Positions 21,424-30,264 of a stretch of DNA of 64,000 nucleotides are shown here, in pieces. The notes beneath the pieces are model-generated. The model had not been told where the DNA came from, did not search any database, and saw only the letters and a list, made by a program, of their open reading frames with translations. The first letter of the stretch is position 1. Every line of letters starts with the position of its first letter. The position numbers and the translations under genes are program-made. Location: positions 1 through 64,000 of the forward strand of contig CAVQVS010000008.1 in assembly GCA_963717215.1 (NCBI GenBank), read 5' to 3'. The stretch comes from Roseiarcus sp963717215 (lineage in GTDB: Bacteria > Pseudomonadota > Alphaproteobacteria > Rhizobiales > Beijerinckiaceae).

Positions 21424-21948
21424 TCAGGCTGCGTCTTTGGCGGCATAGGCCCCGACCACGCGGGCGAGCTTGGCGGCTGGCGCGGTGGCGAGCTGAGCGA
21501 GCTTGGTCGCCGGCGCCACAAGAAGCCCCAGCAGTTTCGCACGCAGCTCATCGAGGGACGGCAAGGTCGCGAGCGCCCTGACTCCATCGACGTCGAGGAC
21601 CGTCTTGCCCATGGCGCCGCCCAGGAGCACGAATTTCTCGTTATCCTTTGCGAAAGCAACGGCGGCCTTGGCAGCCGCGACCGGATCGATCGAATGAGCG
21701 ATCAGGGTCGGCCCCTTGAGCAGGGAACCGATCGAAGCGACGTCCGTGTCTTTGACAGCAATCTGAGCGAGGCTGTTCTTGGCGACCTGAACTTCCGCGC
21801 CCGCCTGCCGCATCTGCTTACGCAGGCGCTGCATCTGGGCGACCGTCAGGCCGGAATAATGCGCCACGACCACCACCGACGTTTTCGCAAAAACGTCGTG
21901 GAGAGCCGCGACGGCTTCCTTCTTTTCCGTTCTATCCACGGTGCTCAT
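21424..21948 (-). CDS. rplJ: 50S ribosomal protein L10
   Basis: L10 anchors the L7/L12 stalk to 23S rRNA and usually represses its own operon by binding the leader. The 174-residue product starts MSTVDRTEKKEAVAALHDVF and includes the conserved YSGLTVAQMQRLRKQMR and KNSLAQIAV segments, with an Ala-rich C-terminal helix that should bind L7/L12 dimers. The frame is intact. The usual upstream rplK-rplA pair is not adjacent; a PEP-CTERM gene lies upstream instead. Confidence 0.96.
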   Translation of the reverse strand: MSTVDRTEKKEAVAALHDVFAKTSVVVVAHYSGLTVAQMQRLRKQMRQAGAEVQVAKNSLAQIAVKDTDVASIGSLLKGPTLIAHSIDPVAAAKAAVAFAKDNEKFVLLGGAMGKTVLDVDGVRALATLPSLDELRAKLLGLLVAPATKLAQLATAPAAKLARVVGAYAAKDAA

Positions 21949-22517
21949 CTCCGGTCGGCGGGACTTGATTCCTCAAACCCGCCTGTTGCACACGCCGCGC
22001 CGCTGAATTCGGTTACCCGAATTCAACGCCGCAGCCACTTGCGCCTGTCCCCGGAGGCGGGCGAAACGCCCGGCGCCGGACAGATGGTTCGAACCGCCTT
22101 CACCGTCCGGGAAGCGCCGGACGGATGCAGAAACTCGGTCTTCCCCGTCTATGCAGGCTCCCTGCCCGGCATGGGCTTGGGAATTAAGCGTTCCCCAAGG
22201 GGTTACGCACCGGCAGTCTCGGACAGGACAAAGCCGGAACAGACGCAAAGGTTCACCCTTCCGTCCTCCGGCCTTTCCGCCGCCCCCGCTCCGATCAGCC
22301 GTCACCGGTTTCATCTTTGCAGGGCGGTAGCCCATGTTTGATTCGGAGTCGCCGCGCTGTCGACCCCAAACGAGGCCCATAGCGCTTTCGCTCGCCCTTG
22401 CCAAGGGGGTAAAGAAAGTTTTTGCCGCGCGACGCTGCTGATCAACAGCGTTCACTTATCCCCGCCGACGCGGAGATAATCATTATCTCTTGCGCCAGCG
22501 TCTCTTCACTCCGCGGT
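21949..22517 (-). promoter_or_regulatory. rplJ leader region, candidate L10 autoregulatory RNA
   Basis: This 569-base gene-free stretch precedes rplJ. Read on the minus strand it has several strong stems: TGAATTCGG / CCGAATTCA around a four-base loop (22004-22025), and CCGTCCGG / CCGGACGG around six bases (22103-22124), next to the palindrome GGTTCGAACC (22087-22096). An L10 leader that senses free L10 normally lies here, and the stems fit that role, but I cannot match a consensus by eye. The promoter of the rplJL-rpoBC operon must also be in this stretch. Confidence 0.45.
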
Positions 22518-23392
22518 TTAGCGGGCGATCGGAGAGGCGACCTCCTTTCGACCCCGGCGCGCGACCGCGATCCCGAGACCGCCGAAGCCAATCAGCATCA
22601 TCGCCCAGGTCGAAAGCTCAGGAACCGCCCCGGCGGCGGTGGAGAACATGCCGCCCGTGTGGGTGTCGTAGAACTGCTCGACAAACACCCCTGAGTTCGG
22701 GTCCGTGCCGCTTATCCGATCGTCGAAAAGGAGGTCGAAGCTATAGCTCTGCCCTGCAAGCAGCTGTCCACCAGGTATTGTCACGCTGGTAGCGTCGGTC
22801 GGCAAGGCGGAAGTGCTAAATACTGTCATGTTGTCCGAAGTGTTGACGATCGAAAAATAGATTCCGTTCGCACCCGGCGTCGCATTGGGACTAACCATCA
22901 TGGAGTTGAAGTCCAAGGTGATCTGAGCGGCCGCATTCAGACCCTGAAGAGCGCTAAACGAGGCGGCTGTGAGCTGCGGGGTGTTGGAATAAGCGTCGCC
23001 AACATAGTTAAGCGAGACCGTGGTCGGACCCATTGTGCCGCCAGTCAGGTCGAATTCGTAGCCGCCGGTCGGATAGGCTGTCTGCAGGTTCGAGAAAGTA
23101 CCGTTGGAGTCTCCGAACTCCAATGCGACGTCAGCCGGAACGTCAGTGAGTGTCTGGGGCGATGCCGGACCTCCATAACTCAAGGTCCCCCGCTGAAGTC
23201 GCTTTGATTTGTGATGAACGCACGGGCGGAGAAGAAGCCGCCGGTCGACGTCACCGTATTCGGACCAGTCTGCACGAAAGTCGGATTAATGCCGACGTCG
23301 GCTTCCGTGACCTGCGCGCAGGCGAGCCCCACGCTCGCCATCAGCCCGACCGCGGCCAAGCCGATCGCGTGTACAAACTGCTTTCGTTGCAT
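22518..23392 (-). CDS. PEP-CTERM sorted exported protein, one frameshift in a G5 run
   Basis: The start ATG at 23392 follows an AGGGGG site and gives MQRKQFVHAIGLAAVGLMAS, a signal peptide ending GLACAQ. The C-terminus is VPELSTWAMMLIGFGGLGIA followed by a basic tail (RRGRKE), the PEP-CTERM sorting signal recognised by exosortase, in the variant common in alphaproteobacteria. The body is Thr/Ser/Gly-rich and probably beta-structured, function unknown. The two halves are in different frames and join at five Gs near 23190 as FSGG-TLSYGGPAS if one base is added, so this is a -1 (or +2) change. No exosortase gene is in the window. Because G-runs can also vary biologically, phase variation is a less likely alternative to error. 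Confidence 0.75.
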
Positions 23393-23597
23393 GGTTCCCC
23401 CTAATGCGGGCCAACCTCCTGTCGCTATCGGGCCCACAACTCCGAACGGCGACGGCAATAAAGATTATCATCTTACCTTTGGACAATTGAGTCAACTTTG
23501 CCCAAAGCCCTAACGAAAAAGGGATCGCGATCGGCTGGCTCAACAAGGATGGCGCCGGGATTAAACAGCCCGGAGCCGATCAAGGGAGGGACCGTCG

Positions 23598-23857
23598 ATG
23601 GCGTTCGGTCGCCGCAGCTTCGTGCGCGCGTTTCTGTTCGGGACCGCCGGCGCCGCTCTGACTCTGAGTTCGATAACGCTAGAAGCCATGACGCTTGACG
23701 CCCGCGCTCCCTCGACGACTGGATCATGAAAGCCCAGGCGATGGTCGTCCGTCCGCTCCCGTGTCGCCGTCCTCGCCGCCGGGTCTGGCGCGGCTGGTGG
23801 AATCAGGACCGTCGCTCTGCGGTTGGCGCTGGGTTTGATTTAACCAATTCGTCGTAA
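23598..23857 (+). CDS. small Tat-signal protein with Arg/Trp-rich tail, probable frameshift
   Basis: A good ribosome site (AAGGGAGGG) precedes ATG at 23598. The first 43 codons read MAFGRRSFVRAFLFGTAGAA with a twin-arginine motif (RRSFV) and hydrophobic core, then stop at 23729. From about 23711 another frame continues as LDDWIMKAQAMVVRPLPCRR and PRRRVWRGWWNQDRR, which resembles small Tat-dependent rhizobial proteins ending in Arg/Trp-rich tails. A single -1 (or +2) change near 23711 would join them into about 86 residues. The family resemblance is from memory and the joined gene is inference. The function is unknown. Confidence 0.4.
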
Positions 23858-24227
23858 CGGTTTGTCCTCGTTCCGAGCCGTGAACCCACTCGTCGTTGTG
23901 TCGGCGTGCGTCGAAACTTGGCGGCCTCCATACCGCTGATATCAGCGGCGGCTTCGCATCGCCCGCGGCGGCGCTCCCACACTTTTGTAATGCTTTCGTT
24001 CTAAACGGAGCTTTGACAGCCATATGCCGAGGGTGTTATTCGCGTAGTGGATTGAACTGCCAATCGGGCTCGGAGACTTCAGGCTCTCGCGAAGTCTACG
24101 CTGGCGCAATCCCAAACAATCGCCAATTTCAACTGGTTCAAGCTTATGGGTTAGATTGGAGGAAATCGCTGAGGGAATGGTCTGTTTCTGGTCTAGTCTC
24201 CCGACCGTGAAGAGGTTAGATTGACGC
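23858..24227. promoter_or_regulatory. intergenic region upstream of the glycan operon
   Basis: About 370 bases with lower GC than the surroundings, ahead of the glycosyltransferase gene. I see no supportable gene. It should contain the promoter of the 24.2-30.1 kb operon. The drop in GC fits acquisition of the glycan cluster by transfer, which is inference. Confidence 0.3.
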
Positions 24228-25418
24228 ATGAGCAGTAAAGTCATCGTTCATATTAGTGCTGACTTTCCAGACTCGATGGCGGCGACAAAGACCAGTTCGG
24301 TAGCCAATCTCATCAAGGCCACCGACGGGTATCGTCATGTTGTGTATTCCCTCAATCGCGTCAGTCTCGTATCAGGCATAGTTGCTGTTGATTTCGGACC
24401 CGACCGCAAGGCTATCGCCTACGGGGCGCCCCCCAAAGGAATTTTCCACGCTACTTACCTGGACCGCGTATCGGACTGGATCCTGAAGGATATTCAGAGC
24501 CGCGGCATTCCGGTCGACGCCCTGCATCTGCACAAATTCTCCGTTGAGGGTTTGGTCGGCCAGAAAATCGCCCGACGTCTCAAACGTCCATACATCGTCA
24601 ACCTCTGGGGCGATACGGATCTTAAAGTCATAAAGTATCGTCCGGACTTGAGGGCTTCTTGGAAGTCAATTCTCGACCAGGCGGCTCTCATCATCCCTCA
24701 TACACCCTGGGTCGAAGAACGCTTTGACGAGTTGTTTGGACTCGATCATTCAAAATTGATGATCCTGCCGGCAATCACTCAAAACGAACAGTTCACGCCG
24801 TCACGGATCATTACGGAACCTCGGTTTGTGACGCTCTTCAACCTCGACGTCTACAAGCGAAAAAACCTCGCCGCGCTTGTCGCCGTGATCGATCGCATGG
24901 CGCAGCGAATTCCGAACATCTCGCTCGACGTTTACGGCAAGGGTTCGCCCAAGACGATGTTCGAGGTTTCTCAAATCGTTGAGAAATCGAAGGCCAAAAA
25001 CGTCAGGCTAAAGGGACCCCTGCCAGGCGATGGATTCACGACGATCCTCGGCGATTACGTCGGGTTCTTGATGCCGACCCGCCGGGAGACTTTCGGCATG
25101 GTCTTTATCGAGGCTCTGTTCTCCGGCTTGCCCTTGCTCCACACCAAGAAATGGGGCATCGACGGATTTTTCGCCAACGATGAAATCGGCTACGCGTGCG
25201 ATCCGACGAGCCTCGACGACATCGAGGCCGGCGTGGACCGGCTGCTGCGCGAACAGGAGCGGTACAAACGATCCATCGCCTCGCTTCACGAGCGCGGCGG
25301 GTTGGACCGCTTCAAGCGAAAGACAATCGCCGAGACCTATCGTGCCGGTCTGGAGCGCGTGTTAGGCCGGAGCGAGCAGCCCGCTCGGGCTTTGTCTGAG
25401 ACCGCGGCTGTTCCATGA
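24228..25418 (+). CDS. glycosyltransferase, GT4-like (GT-B fold)
   Basis: The 396-residue product has a GT-B shape. The N-terminal acceptor half has HLHKFSVEGLVGQKIARRLK and NLWGDTDL. The C-terminal half has the donor-binding text LDVYGKGSPKTMFE followed by PTRRETFGMVFIEALFSGLP near residue 290, the E-x7-E signature of GT4-type retaining transferases. No membrane segment is evident. It is first in an operon for heptose nucleotide synthesis, so a heptosyl or related surface-glycan transfer is a reasonable inference, but donor and acceptor are not shown. Its stop overlaps an ATG (ATGA, 25415-25418) leading into the next gene region. Confidence 0.82.
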   Translation: MSSKVIVHISADFPDSMAATKTSSVANLIKATDGYRHVVYSLNRVSLVSGIVAVDFGPDRKAIAYGAPPKGIFHATYLDRVSDWILKDIQSRGIPVDALHLHKFSVEGLVGQKIARRLKRPYIVNLWGDTDLKVIKYRPDLRASWKSILDQAALIIPHTPWVEERFDELFGLDHSKLMILPAITQNEQFTPSRIITEPRFVTLFNLDVYKRKNLAALVAVIDRMAQRIPNISLDVYGKGSPKTMFEVSQIVEKSKAKNVRLKGPLPGDGFTTILGDYVGFLMPTRRETFGMVFIEALFSGLPLLHTKKWGIDGFFANDEIGYACDPTSLDDIEAGVDRLLREQERYKRSIASLHERGGLDRFKRKTIAETYRAGLERVLGRSEQPARALSETAAVP

Positions 25419-25443
25419 CTGCAAACGAGATCTCAATGTTTCG

Positions 25444-26157
25444 TTGAGAAACGCGTCTCAAGTCATCATTCGAACAAACGAGAACATCGTACAGGTATCT
25501 GAAGACGCCGCGTTTGCGAGGGGACTTATCCTGGCTTTTTTTCCGGATCGACTTTACGAAGACATGGGCGGCTACCTGGACGCCTACTTTGACCTTTTTC
25601 GCACCGCTGCGGCGGCAGTCGCGCGCGAGCGCATGCAGGTCGCAGCGGACGCGATCATCGACGTTGTCGCCCGCGACGGCGCAATCTTCTCCTGTGGCAA
25701 TGGCGGGTCCGCGGCGATTGCCAATCACTTGGCTTGCGACTGCCTCAAGGGAGTCAGAACGAACACGACCATAAAGCCGAGAGTTTCGAGTCTGTCCGCG
25801 ACCGTCGAATTGATCACCGCGATCGCCAACGACATCGGCTACGACGACATTTTCAGCTACCAGCTCGCGTCTCTCGCGAGACCCGGCGACGTGCTGATAA
25901 CGATCAGTTCGTCCGGAGAGTCCCGCAACATCGTGAACGCGATCAACTGGGCCAAGGACAATGGCCTGCGAACGATTGCCATGACAGGGTTCAAGGGCGG
26001 CGCTTCGGCAGAAATCGCGGACATCAATCTTCATGTGGACGCGCACAATTATGGAGTCGTCGAAGACATCCACCAGTCGATGATGCATGTGCTCGCCCAG
26101 TACGTTCGACACAGGCATCTTGCCGACCCCAAATTGCTGGGTCAGAAGAAGTTCTGA
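25444..26157 (+). CDS. gmhA: SIS-domain isomerase, GmhA-like (sedoheptulose 7-phosphate isomerase)
   Basis: GmhA converts sedoheptulose 7-phosphate to D-glycero-D-manno-heptose 7-phosphate. The product has the SIS fold: VARDGAIFSCGNGGSAAIAN for the phosphate loop near residue 85, ISSSGESRNIVNAINWAK near 160, and a C-terminal HNYGVVEDIHQSMMHVLAQY helix with the Glu/His pattern of GmhA. The open frame starts at a TTG (25444); an internal ATG at 25564 would shorten it. An ATG at 25415 overlapping the previous stop opens a ten-codon frame that would continue into this gene after a -1 change, so the real start may be there. The start is therefore uncertain. Confidence 0.8.
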   Translation: MRNASQVIIRTNENIVQVSEDAAFARGLILAFFPDRLYEDMGGYLDAYFDLFRTAAAAVARERMQVAADAIIDVVARDGAIFSCGNGGSAAIANHLACDCLKGVRTNTTIKPRVSSLSATVELITAIANDIGYDDIFSYQLASLARPGDVLITISSSGESRNIVNAINWAKDNGLRTIAMTGFKGGASAEIADINLHVDAHNYGVVEDIHQSMMHVLAQYVRHRHLADPKLLGQKKF

Positions 26158-26237
26158 CAGCTGGTCGCTAAACCCGCCGGTTCGAGGCGGCGCGTTGGTT
26201 TTGATTGCGCCACGTTCAGTGGGCGGATTGTGCGGCG

Positions 26238-27203
26238 ATGACGATTTTGGTGACCGGCGGGGCAGGCTTTATCGCCAACACGCTGGTGGATTCCATCCTT
26301 TCGCGCGGCGACTCCGTGATCTGCCTCGACAATCTCTCCCGCGGAACCACCTCCAACGTCGCGCGCTTCACTGAGAGACACAGCTTTAGGTTTTCGATTG
26401 TCGATCTTGCCGATCTCGAGGCCTTCCGGGCCTGCCTCGATTCGCACCAGGACCTCGGCCCGATCTCCGAGGTGTGGCACCTCGCCGCCAATTCCGACAT
26501 TCCAGCGGGGATCGCGGATCCGGGCGTCGATTTGCGCGATACGTTCATGACGACCTTTAACGTCCTCCGGGTCATGGAGGAGCGGAAGATTGGCGAATTG
26601 CTCTTCGCATCGAGTTCAGCGATCTACGGCGATCTCGGCGCCGAGGAATTGACCGAGAGCACCGGTCCCCTCTTTCCGATTTCGAACTATGGGGCCATGA
26701 AACTTGCTTCAGAAGCGATCGTCACCGCGGCGGTGGAGAAATTCCTTGGCCGAGCTCTGCTGTTTCGCTTTCCTAACGTCGTCGGATTGCCCGCGACTCA
26801 CGGCGTGATCCTCGACTTCGTCCGCCGCCTGCGTTCGGATCCCGACCATCTCGACGTGCTCGGCGACGGCTCGCAGCAGAAATCCTATTTGCACGTGAGC
26901 GAACTCGTCGAGGCCATGGTGTTCATTCAGGGTCGCGTCACCAAGAAGCTTGACGTCTTCAATATCGGCCCGACCGACGCCGGGATCTCCGTCCGCGACA
27001 TTGCGCGCGAAACCGTCGCAGTCGTGGCTCCCGGCGCACAGCTGAAGTTTGGGACGGACAACAAGGGATGGGTCGGCGACGTGCCCCGCTTCACCTATTC
27101 GACAGCCAAGCTCGCCGCACTCGGATGGACGTCGAAGCTCAGTTCGCTCGAGGCCGTCCGACGCGCGATCGCCGAGATCAACGGTCAGGAAAACCCGCCA
27201 TGA
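26238..27203 (+). CDS. NAD-dependent sugar-nucleotide epimerase/dehydratase (extended SDR)
   Basis: The start ATG at 26238 gives MTILVTGGAGFIANTLVDSI with the glycine-rich NAD motif TGGAGFIA. Later motifs are WHLAANSD, the catalytic Ser region LLFASSSAIYGD and YGAMKLASEAI, that is, the YxxxK pair. Length is 321 residues. The stop overlaps the next ATG (ATGA, 27200-27203). Its place in a GDP-heptose operon suggests it acts on a heptose nucleotide (epimerase, or a step to a 6-deoxy-heptose), but the reaction cannot be read from the sequence. Confidence 0.85.
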   Translation: MTILVTGGAGFIANTLVDSILSRGDSVICLDNLSRGTTSNVARFTERHSFRFSIVDLADLEAFRACLDSHQDLGPISEVWHLAANSDIPAGIADPGVDLRDTFMTTFNVLRVMEERKIGELLFASSSAIYGDLGAEELTESTGPLFPISNYGAMKLASEAIVTAAVEKFLGRALLFRFPNVVGLPATHGVILDFVRRLRSDPDHLDVLGDGSQQKSYLHVSELVEAMVFIQGRVTKKLDVFNIGPTDAGISVRDIARETVAVVAPGAQLKFGTDNKGWVGDVPRFTYSTAKLAALGWTSKLSSLEAVRRAIAEINGQENPP

Positions 27204-29109
27204 AGCAGGCGGTCATTCTCGCTGGGGGAAAAGGAACACGGCTCGCCTCAGTGCTCAAAGGCCTGCCCAAGCCGCTCGTCGACGTGTGCGGCAAGCCGTT
27301 GCTTTTGCACCAGCTCGAACTTCTGTGCGCCCATGGTTTCACCGACGCGATCGTGATGGTGAATCACCGGGCCGATGCGATTCGCGAATGGCTGGTCGGC
27401 CTCGACCTGCCGATCTCCGTTCGCTTGATCGACGACGGCGAACCGCGCGGAACGGCGGGCGCGGTCTTGGCCGCTCTCGACGAGCTCGAGCCCGAATTTC
27501 TGGTCATGTACGGCGACACGATGCTTGCCGTCGATCTGACGCGGTTCTGGGCCTGGCATCGCGCGGTTCCCGGCGCCGACGTTTCCCTCTTTCTTCACCC
27601 AAACGATCACCCGCATGATTCGGACCTCGTCGAAGTCGACGAATCCGGACGCATTGTCGCCTTCCACGCCTATCCCCACCCGGCGGGCGCGTGGTTGCCC
27701 AACCTCGTCAATGCGGCGCTCTACGTCGTGCGTCGCGAGAGCCTGCGCGCGTGGGTCGATGTCGCTGGCCCGCTCGATTTCGGCAAAGATCTTTTTCCGC
27801 GCATGCTGGCGGCGGGAGCGACGCTGCGTGGTTACGCTTCGCCCGAATACATCAAGGACGCGGGCACGCCGGAACGGCTGGAACGCGTTCGCAACGCGCT
27901 GACGTCAGGCGCAATCCGCCGCGCCTCGCTCAACGAACCGCAGCGAGCGGTCTTCCTCGATCGCGACGGCACGCTCAATGTCGAACACGGACTCATTCGT
28001 CGGGCAGAAGATCTCGAGGTGTTTCCCTTTGCCGGATCCGCCATCAGACGGCTGAACGAAGCGGAATGGCGAACGGTGCTCGTCAGCAATCAGCCGATCA
28101 TCGCGCGCGGCGAGGTTACCGAGGCGCAGTTGCGCCGCATCCATGCGCGGCTGGAAACGGAGATCGGCCGCGATCACGCCTATCTCGACCGAATCTACGT
28201 TTGCCCCCATCACCCCGATCGCGGATTCCCGGGCGAACGCACAGAGCTCAAGATCCGATGCGATTGCCGCAAACCGGAACCTGGGCTGATCCTCCAGGCC
28301 CAAAACGATCTCAATATCGATCTGGCTCGCAGTTGGTACGTCGGCAACTCGACGCCGGATCTGGGGGCGGCGGAAAAGGCCGGGGTTTCCTCCATTCTGG
28401 TTGAGACGGGGCACGGGGGCCTCGACCGTCGCTATCCTTACGAAGCGCGATTCACTGTCGCGAACGTTTCTGAGGCGGTGACCTTCATCCTTGAGGTCTA
28501 TCCGAAGATCGCCGAGCGCCTTGCGCCTCAACTTGCCACAATGGGGTCAAGCGACGATTGGTTCGTTGGCGGCCTGCCGAGCGCCGGCAAGTCGACAGTC
28601 GCAGCGACGCTTGAGCGCGAATTGCGGCTGCAAGGACGGCGCACGCGGATCATTCATACGGATCGCTGGATTCAGGACGAAAGCGAACGGCATGCGCTCG
28701 ACGTCCTTCGACATGGCTGGTCTCAAGGCGACCGTCGCGAAGGCCGCGGAGCGAGCGAACGGTCTATCCGTCACCACTTGTGCTTCCGGTCGGTCGCGGA
28801 GGGCCAATTGGAGATTAAACTGGCGTCCGGACGAACTGGTGATCTGGGAAGGCGTATTCGCCGCGGAACTCGCAGCGTCTCTCGGCCGGACCGCTCACAC
28901 AATCGACGTCGTCTCGAGCGAAGCCGCCCGACATGAGCGCTTCATGCATCTATGCGAACGACGAGGGATCCCCGCAGGCGCGCGCGAAAAGTCTCTTCGT
29001 CCGCGCACCTGCGGAACAGGCTCCGGAAACGTCGACGAGATCGTCCGTGCAGATCAATCTCGATGCCTGTCAAATTCAGTCGATCCTCCCGAAAGGAGCG
29101 ACGCCATGA
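27200..29109 (+). CDS. three-domain fusion: heptose-1-P nucleotidyltransferase (HddC) - bisphosphatase (GmhB) - P-loop kinase
   Basis: Domain 1 (about residues 1-235) starts MKQAVILAGGKGTRLASVLK, a nucleotidyltransferase with YGDTMLAVDL. Domain 2 (about 248-420) is a HAD phosphatase of GmhB type: FLDRDGTLN near 250, VSNQ, the zinc loop CPHH...CDC, RKPEPG and WYVGNSTPDLGAAEKAG. Domain 3 (from about 450) has a Walker A loop GGLPSAGKSTVAATLER, then HTDRWIQD and LVIWEGVFAAELA, resembling small-molecule kinases. Single-base removals near 28705 (LDV / FDMAGLKATV) and 28981 (GIPAGAR / KSLFVRAPAE) give one frame of about 636 residues. It then stops in ATGA overlap with hddA. Fused HddC-GmhB is plausible for the GDP-heptose route; the kinase domain's substrate is unknown. 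Confidence 0.8.
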
Positions 29110-30101
29110 TCATCAGTCGCACGCCATTGCGAATGAGCTTCGTCGGAGGCGGAAGCGACCTGCCCTCCTATTATCGGGAACATGGCGGCGCGGTCGTCAG
29201 CACGGCGATCGACAAATATGTCTATGTCACCATGAACCGCAAATTCGATAGCGGAATCCGTGTGGCGTATTCGCGGGTCGAAGAGGTGAACTCGGTTTCC
29301 GAGATCGAGCACCAGCTCGTGCGCGCCGCGCTGAATATGGCCGGGGTTCCCGGAGGCGTCGAAATCACGACCGTTGCGGATATCCCGTCGCGAGGAACCG
29401 GTCTTGGTTCATCGAGCAGTTTCACGGTCGCTCTCCTGCACGCGCTCTACGCTTTCATCGGCCGCCATTCCACGCGTCAGGAGTTGGCCGATCAGGCCTG
29501 CCACATCGAAATCGACGTCTGCGGCGAACCAATCGGTAAGCAGGATCAATATGCGGCCGCGTACGGCGGTTTCAATCTCTACGAATTCAATCCGAATGAC
29601 ACGGTGACCGTGTCTCCTGTCATCTGCAAGCCGGAAACCATTGCTGCAATCCGCAGGCAGATGCTCGTCCTCTATACCGGGATAACGAGAGGCGCCTCGA
29701 CAATCCTCAAGCACCAGTCAGCGGAGTTGGCGACCAATGTCGATAAGATATCCGCCATGAAGCGGATGGTCTCGCTTTGCTATCAGCTCCTGAACGAAAT
29801 CCGGAACGACAATCTGGATTCGTTCGGCCAGGTTCTGCACGAGGCCTGGATGCTCAAGCGCGATATGGCGGCTGGGGTTTCCACCTCCGACATCGACGAG
29901 TGGTATGACACGGCGCGAAAGCATGGCGCCATCGGCGGCAAGATTCTGGGAGCCGGCGCCGGCGGGTTCCTCGCCCTTTTCGCTCCCGAGGATCGGCATC
30001 CGGCGATACGCCATGCGTTGCCGAAATTGCGCGCCATTCCGGTCGACTTCGAGCGAACGGGAAGTCAGATCATCTTTTATCAGCCGACCTCAAGCCATTA
30101 G
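29106..30101 (+). CDS. hddA: D-glycero-alpha-D-manno-heptose 7-phosphate kinase, HddA-type GHMP kinase
   Basis: GHMP kinases of this group phosphorylate heptose 7-phosphate at C1. The 331-residue product begins MIISRTPLRMSFVGGGSDLP, contains the GHMP ATP-binding motif (PSRGTGLGSSSSFTVALLHA) near residue 95, EPIGKQDQYAAAYGG and the C-terminal GAIGGKILGAGAGGFLALF loop. This whole pattern is typical of HddA and related fucokinase-like enzymes. Its start overlaps the upstream stop (ATGA). With GmhA and the HddC-GmhB fusion it completes the set for GDP-D-glycero-alpha-D-manno-heptose. Confidence 0.88.
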   Translation: MIISRTPLRMSFVGGGSDLPSYYREHGGAVVSTAIDKYVYVTMNRKFDSGIRVAYSRVEEVNSVSEIEHQLVRAALNMAGVPGGVEITTVADIPSRGTGLGSSSSFTVALLHALYAFIGRHSTRQELADQACHIEIDVCGEPIGKQDQYAAAYGGFNLYEFNPNDTVTVSPVICKPETIAAIRRQMLVLYTGITRGASTILKHQSAELATNVDKISAMKRMVSLCYQLLNEIRNDNLDSFGQVLHEAWMLKRDMAAGVSTSDIDEWYDTARKHGAIGGKILGAGAGGFLALFAPEDRHPAIRHALPKLRAIPVDFERTGSQIIFYQPTSSH

Positions 30102-30264
30102 CCAGCCGGCGGGCCTCAAATCTCTTGGCGCCACGCTCTCGACGGCAAGCCGAGCGGCCCGTGCCACCGTCCATGGGGCGCTCATCGAGACTGCGCTTGA
30201 TCAAAAGAGCGGTCTTCGCGAAACGCTGACGGTGTTCCGAAACCCATTGTCCGTCGGGGGATGT

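Noticed and set aside
22087..22096. GGTTCGAACC, like a tRNA T-arm
   Set aside because: No acceptor stem, anticodon arm or CCA fits around it; it is a short palindrome in the rplJ leader.
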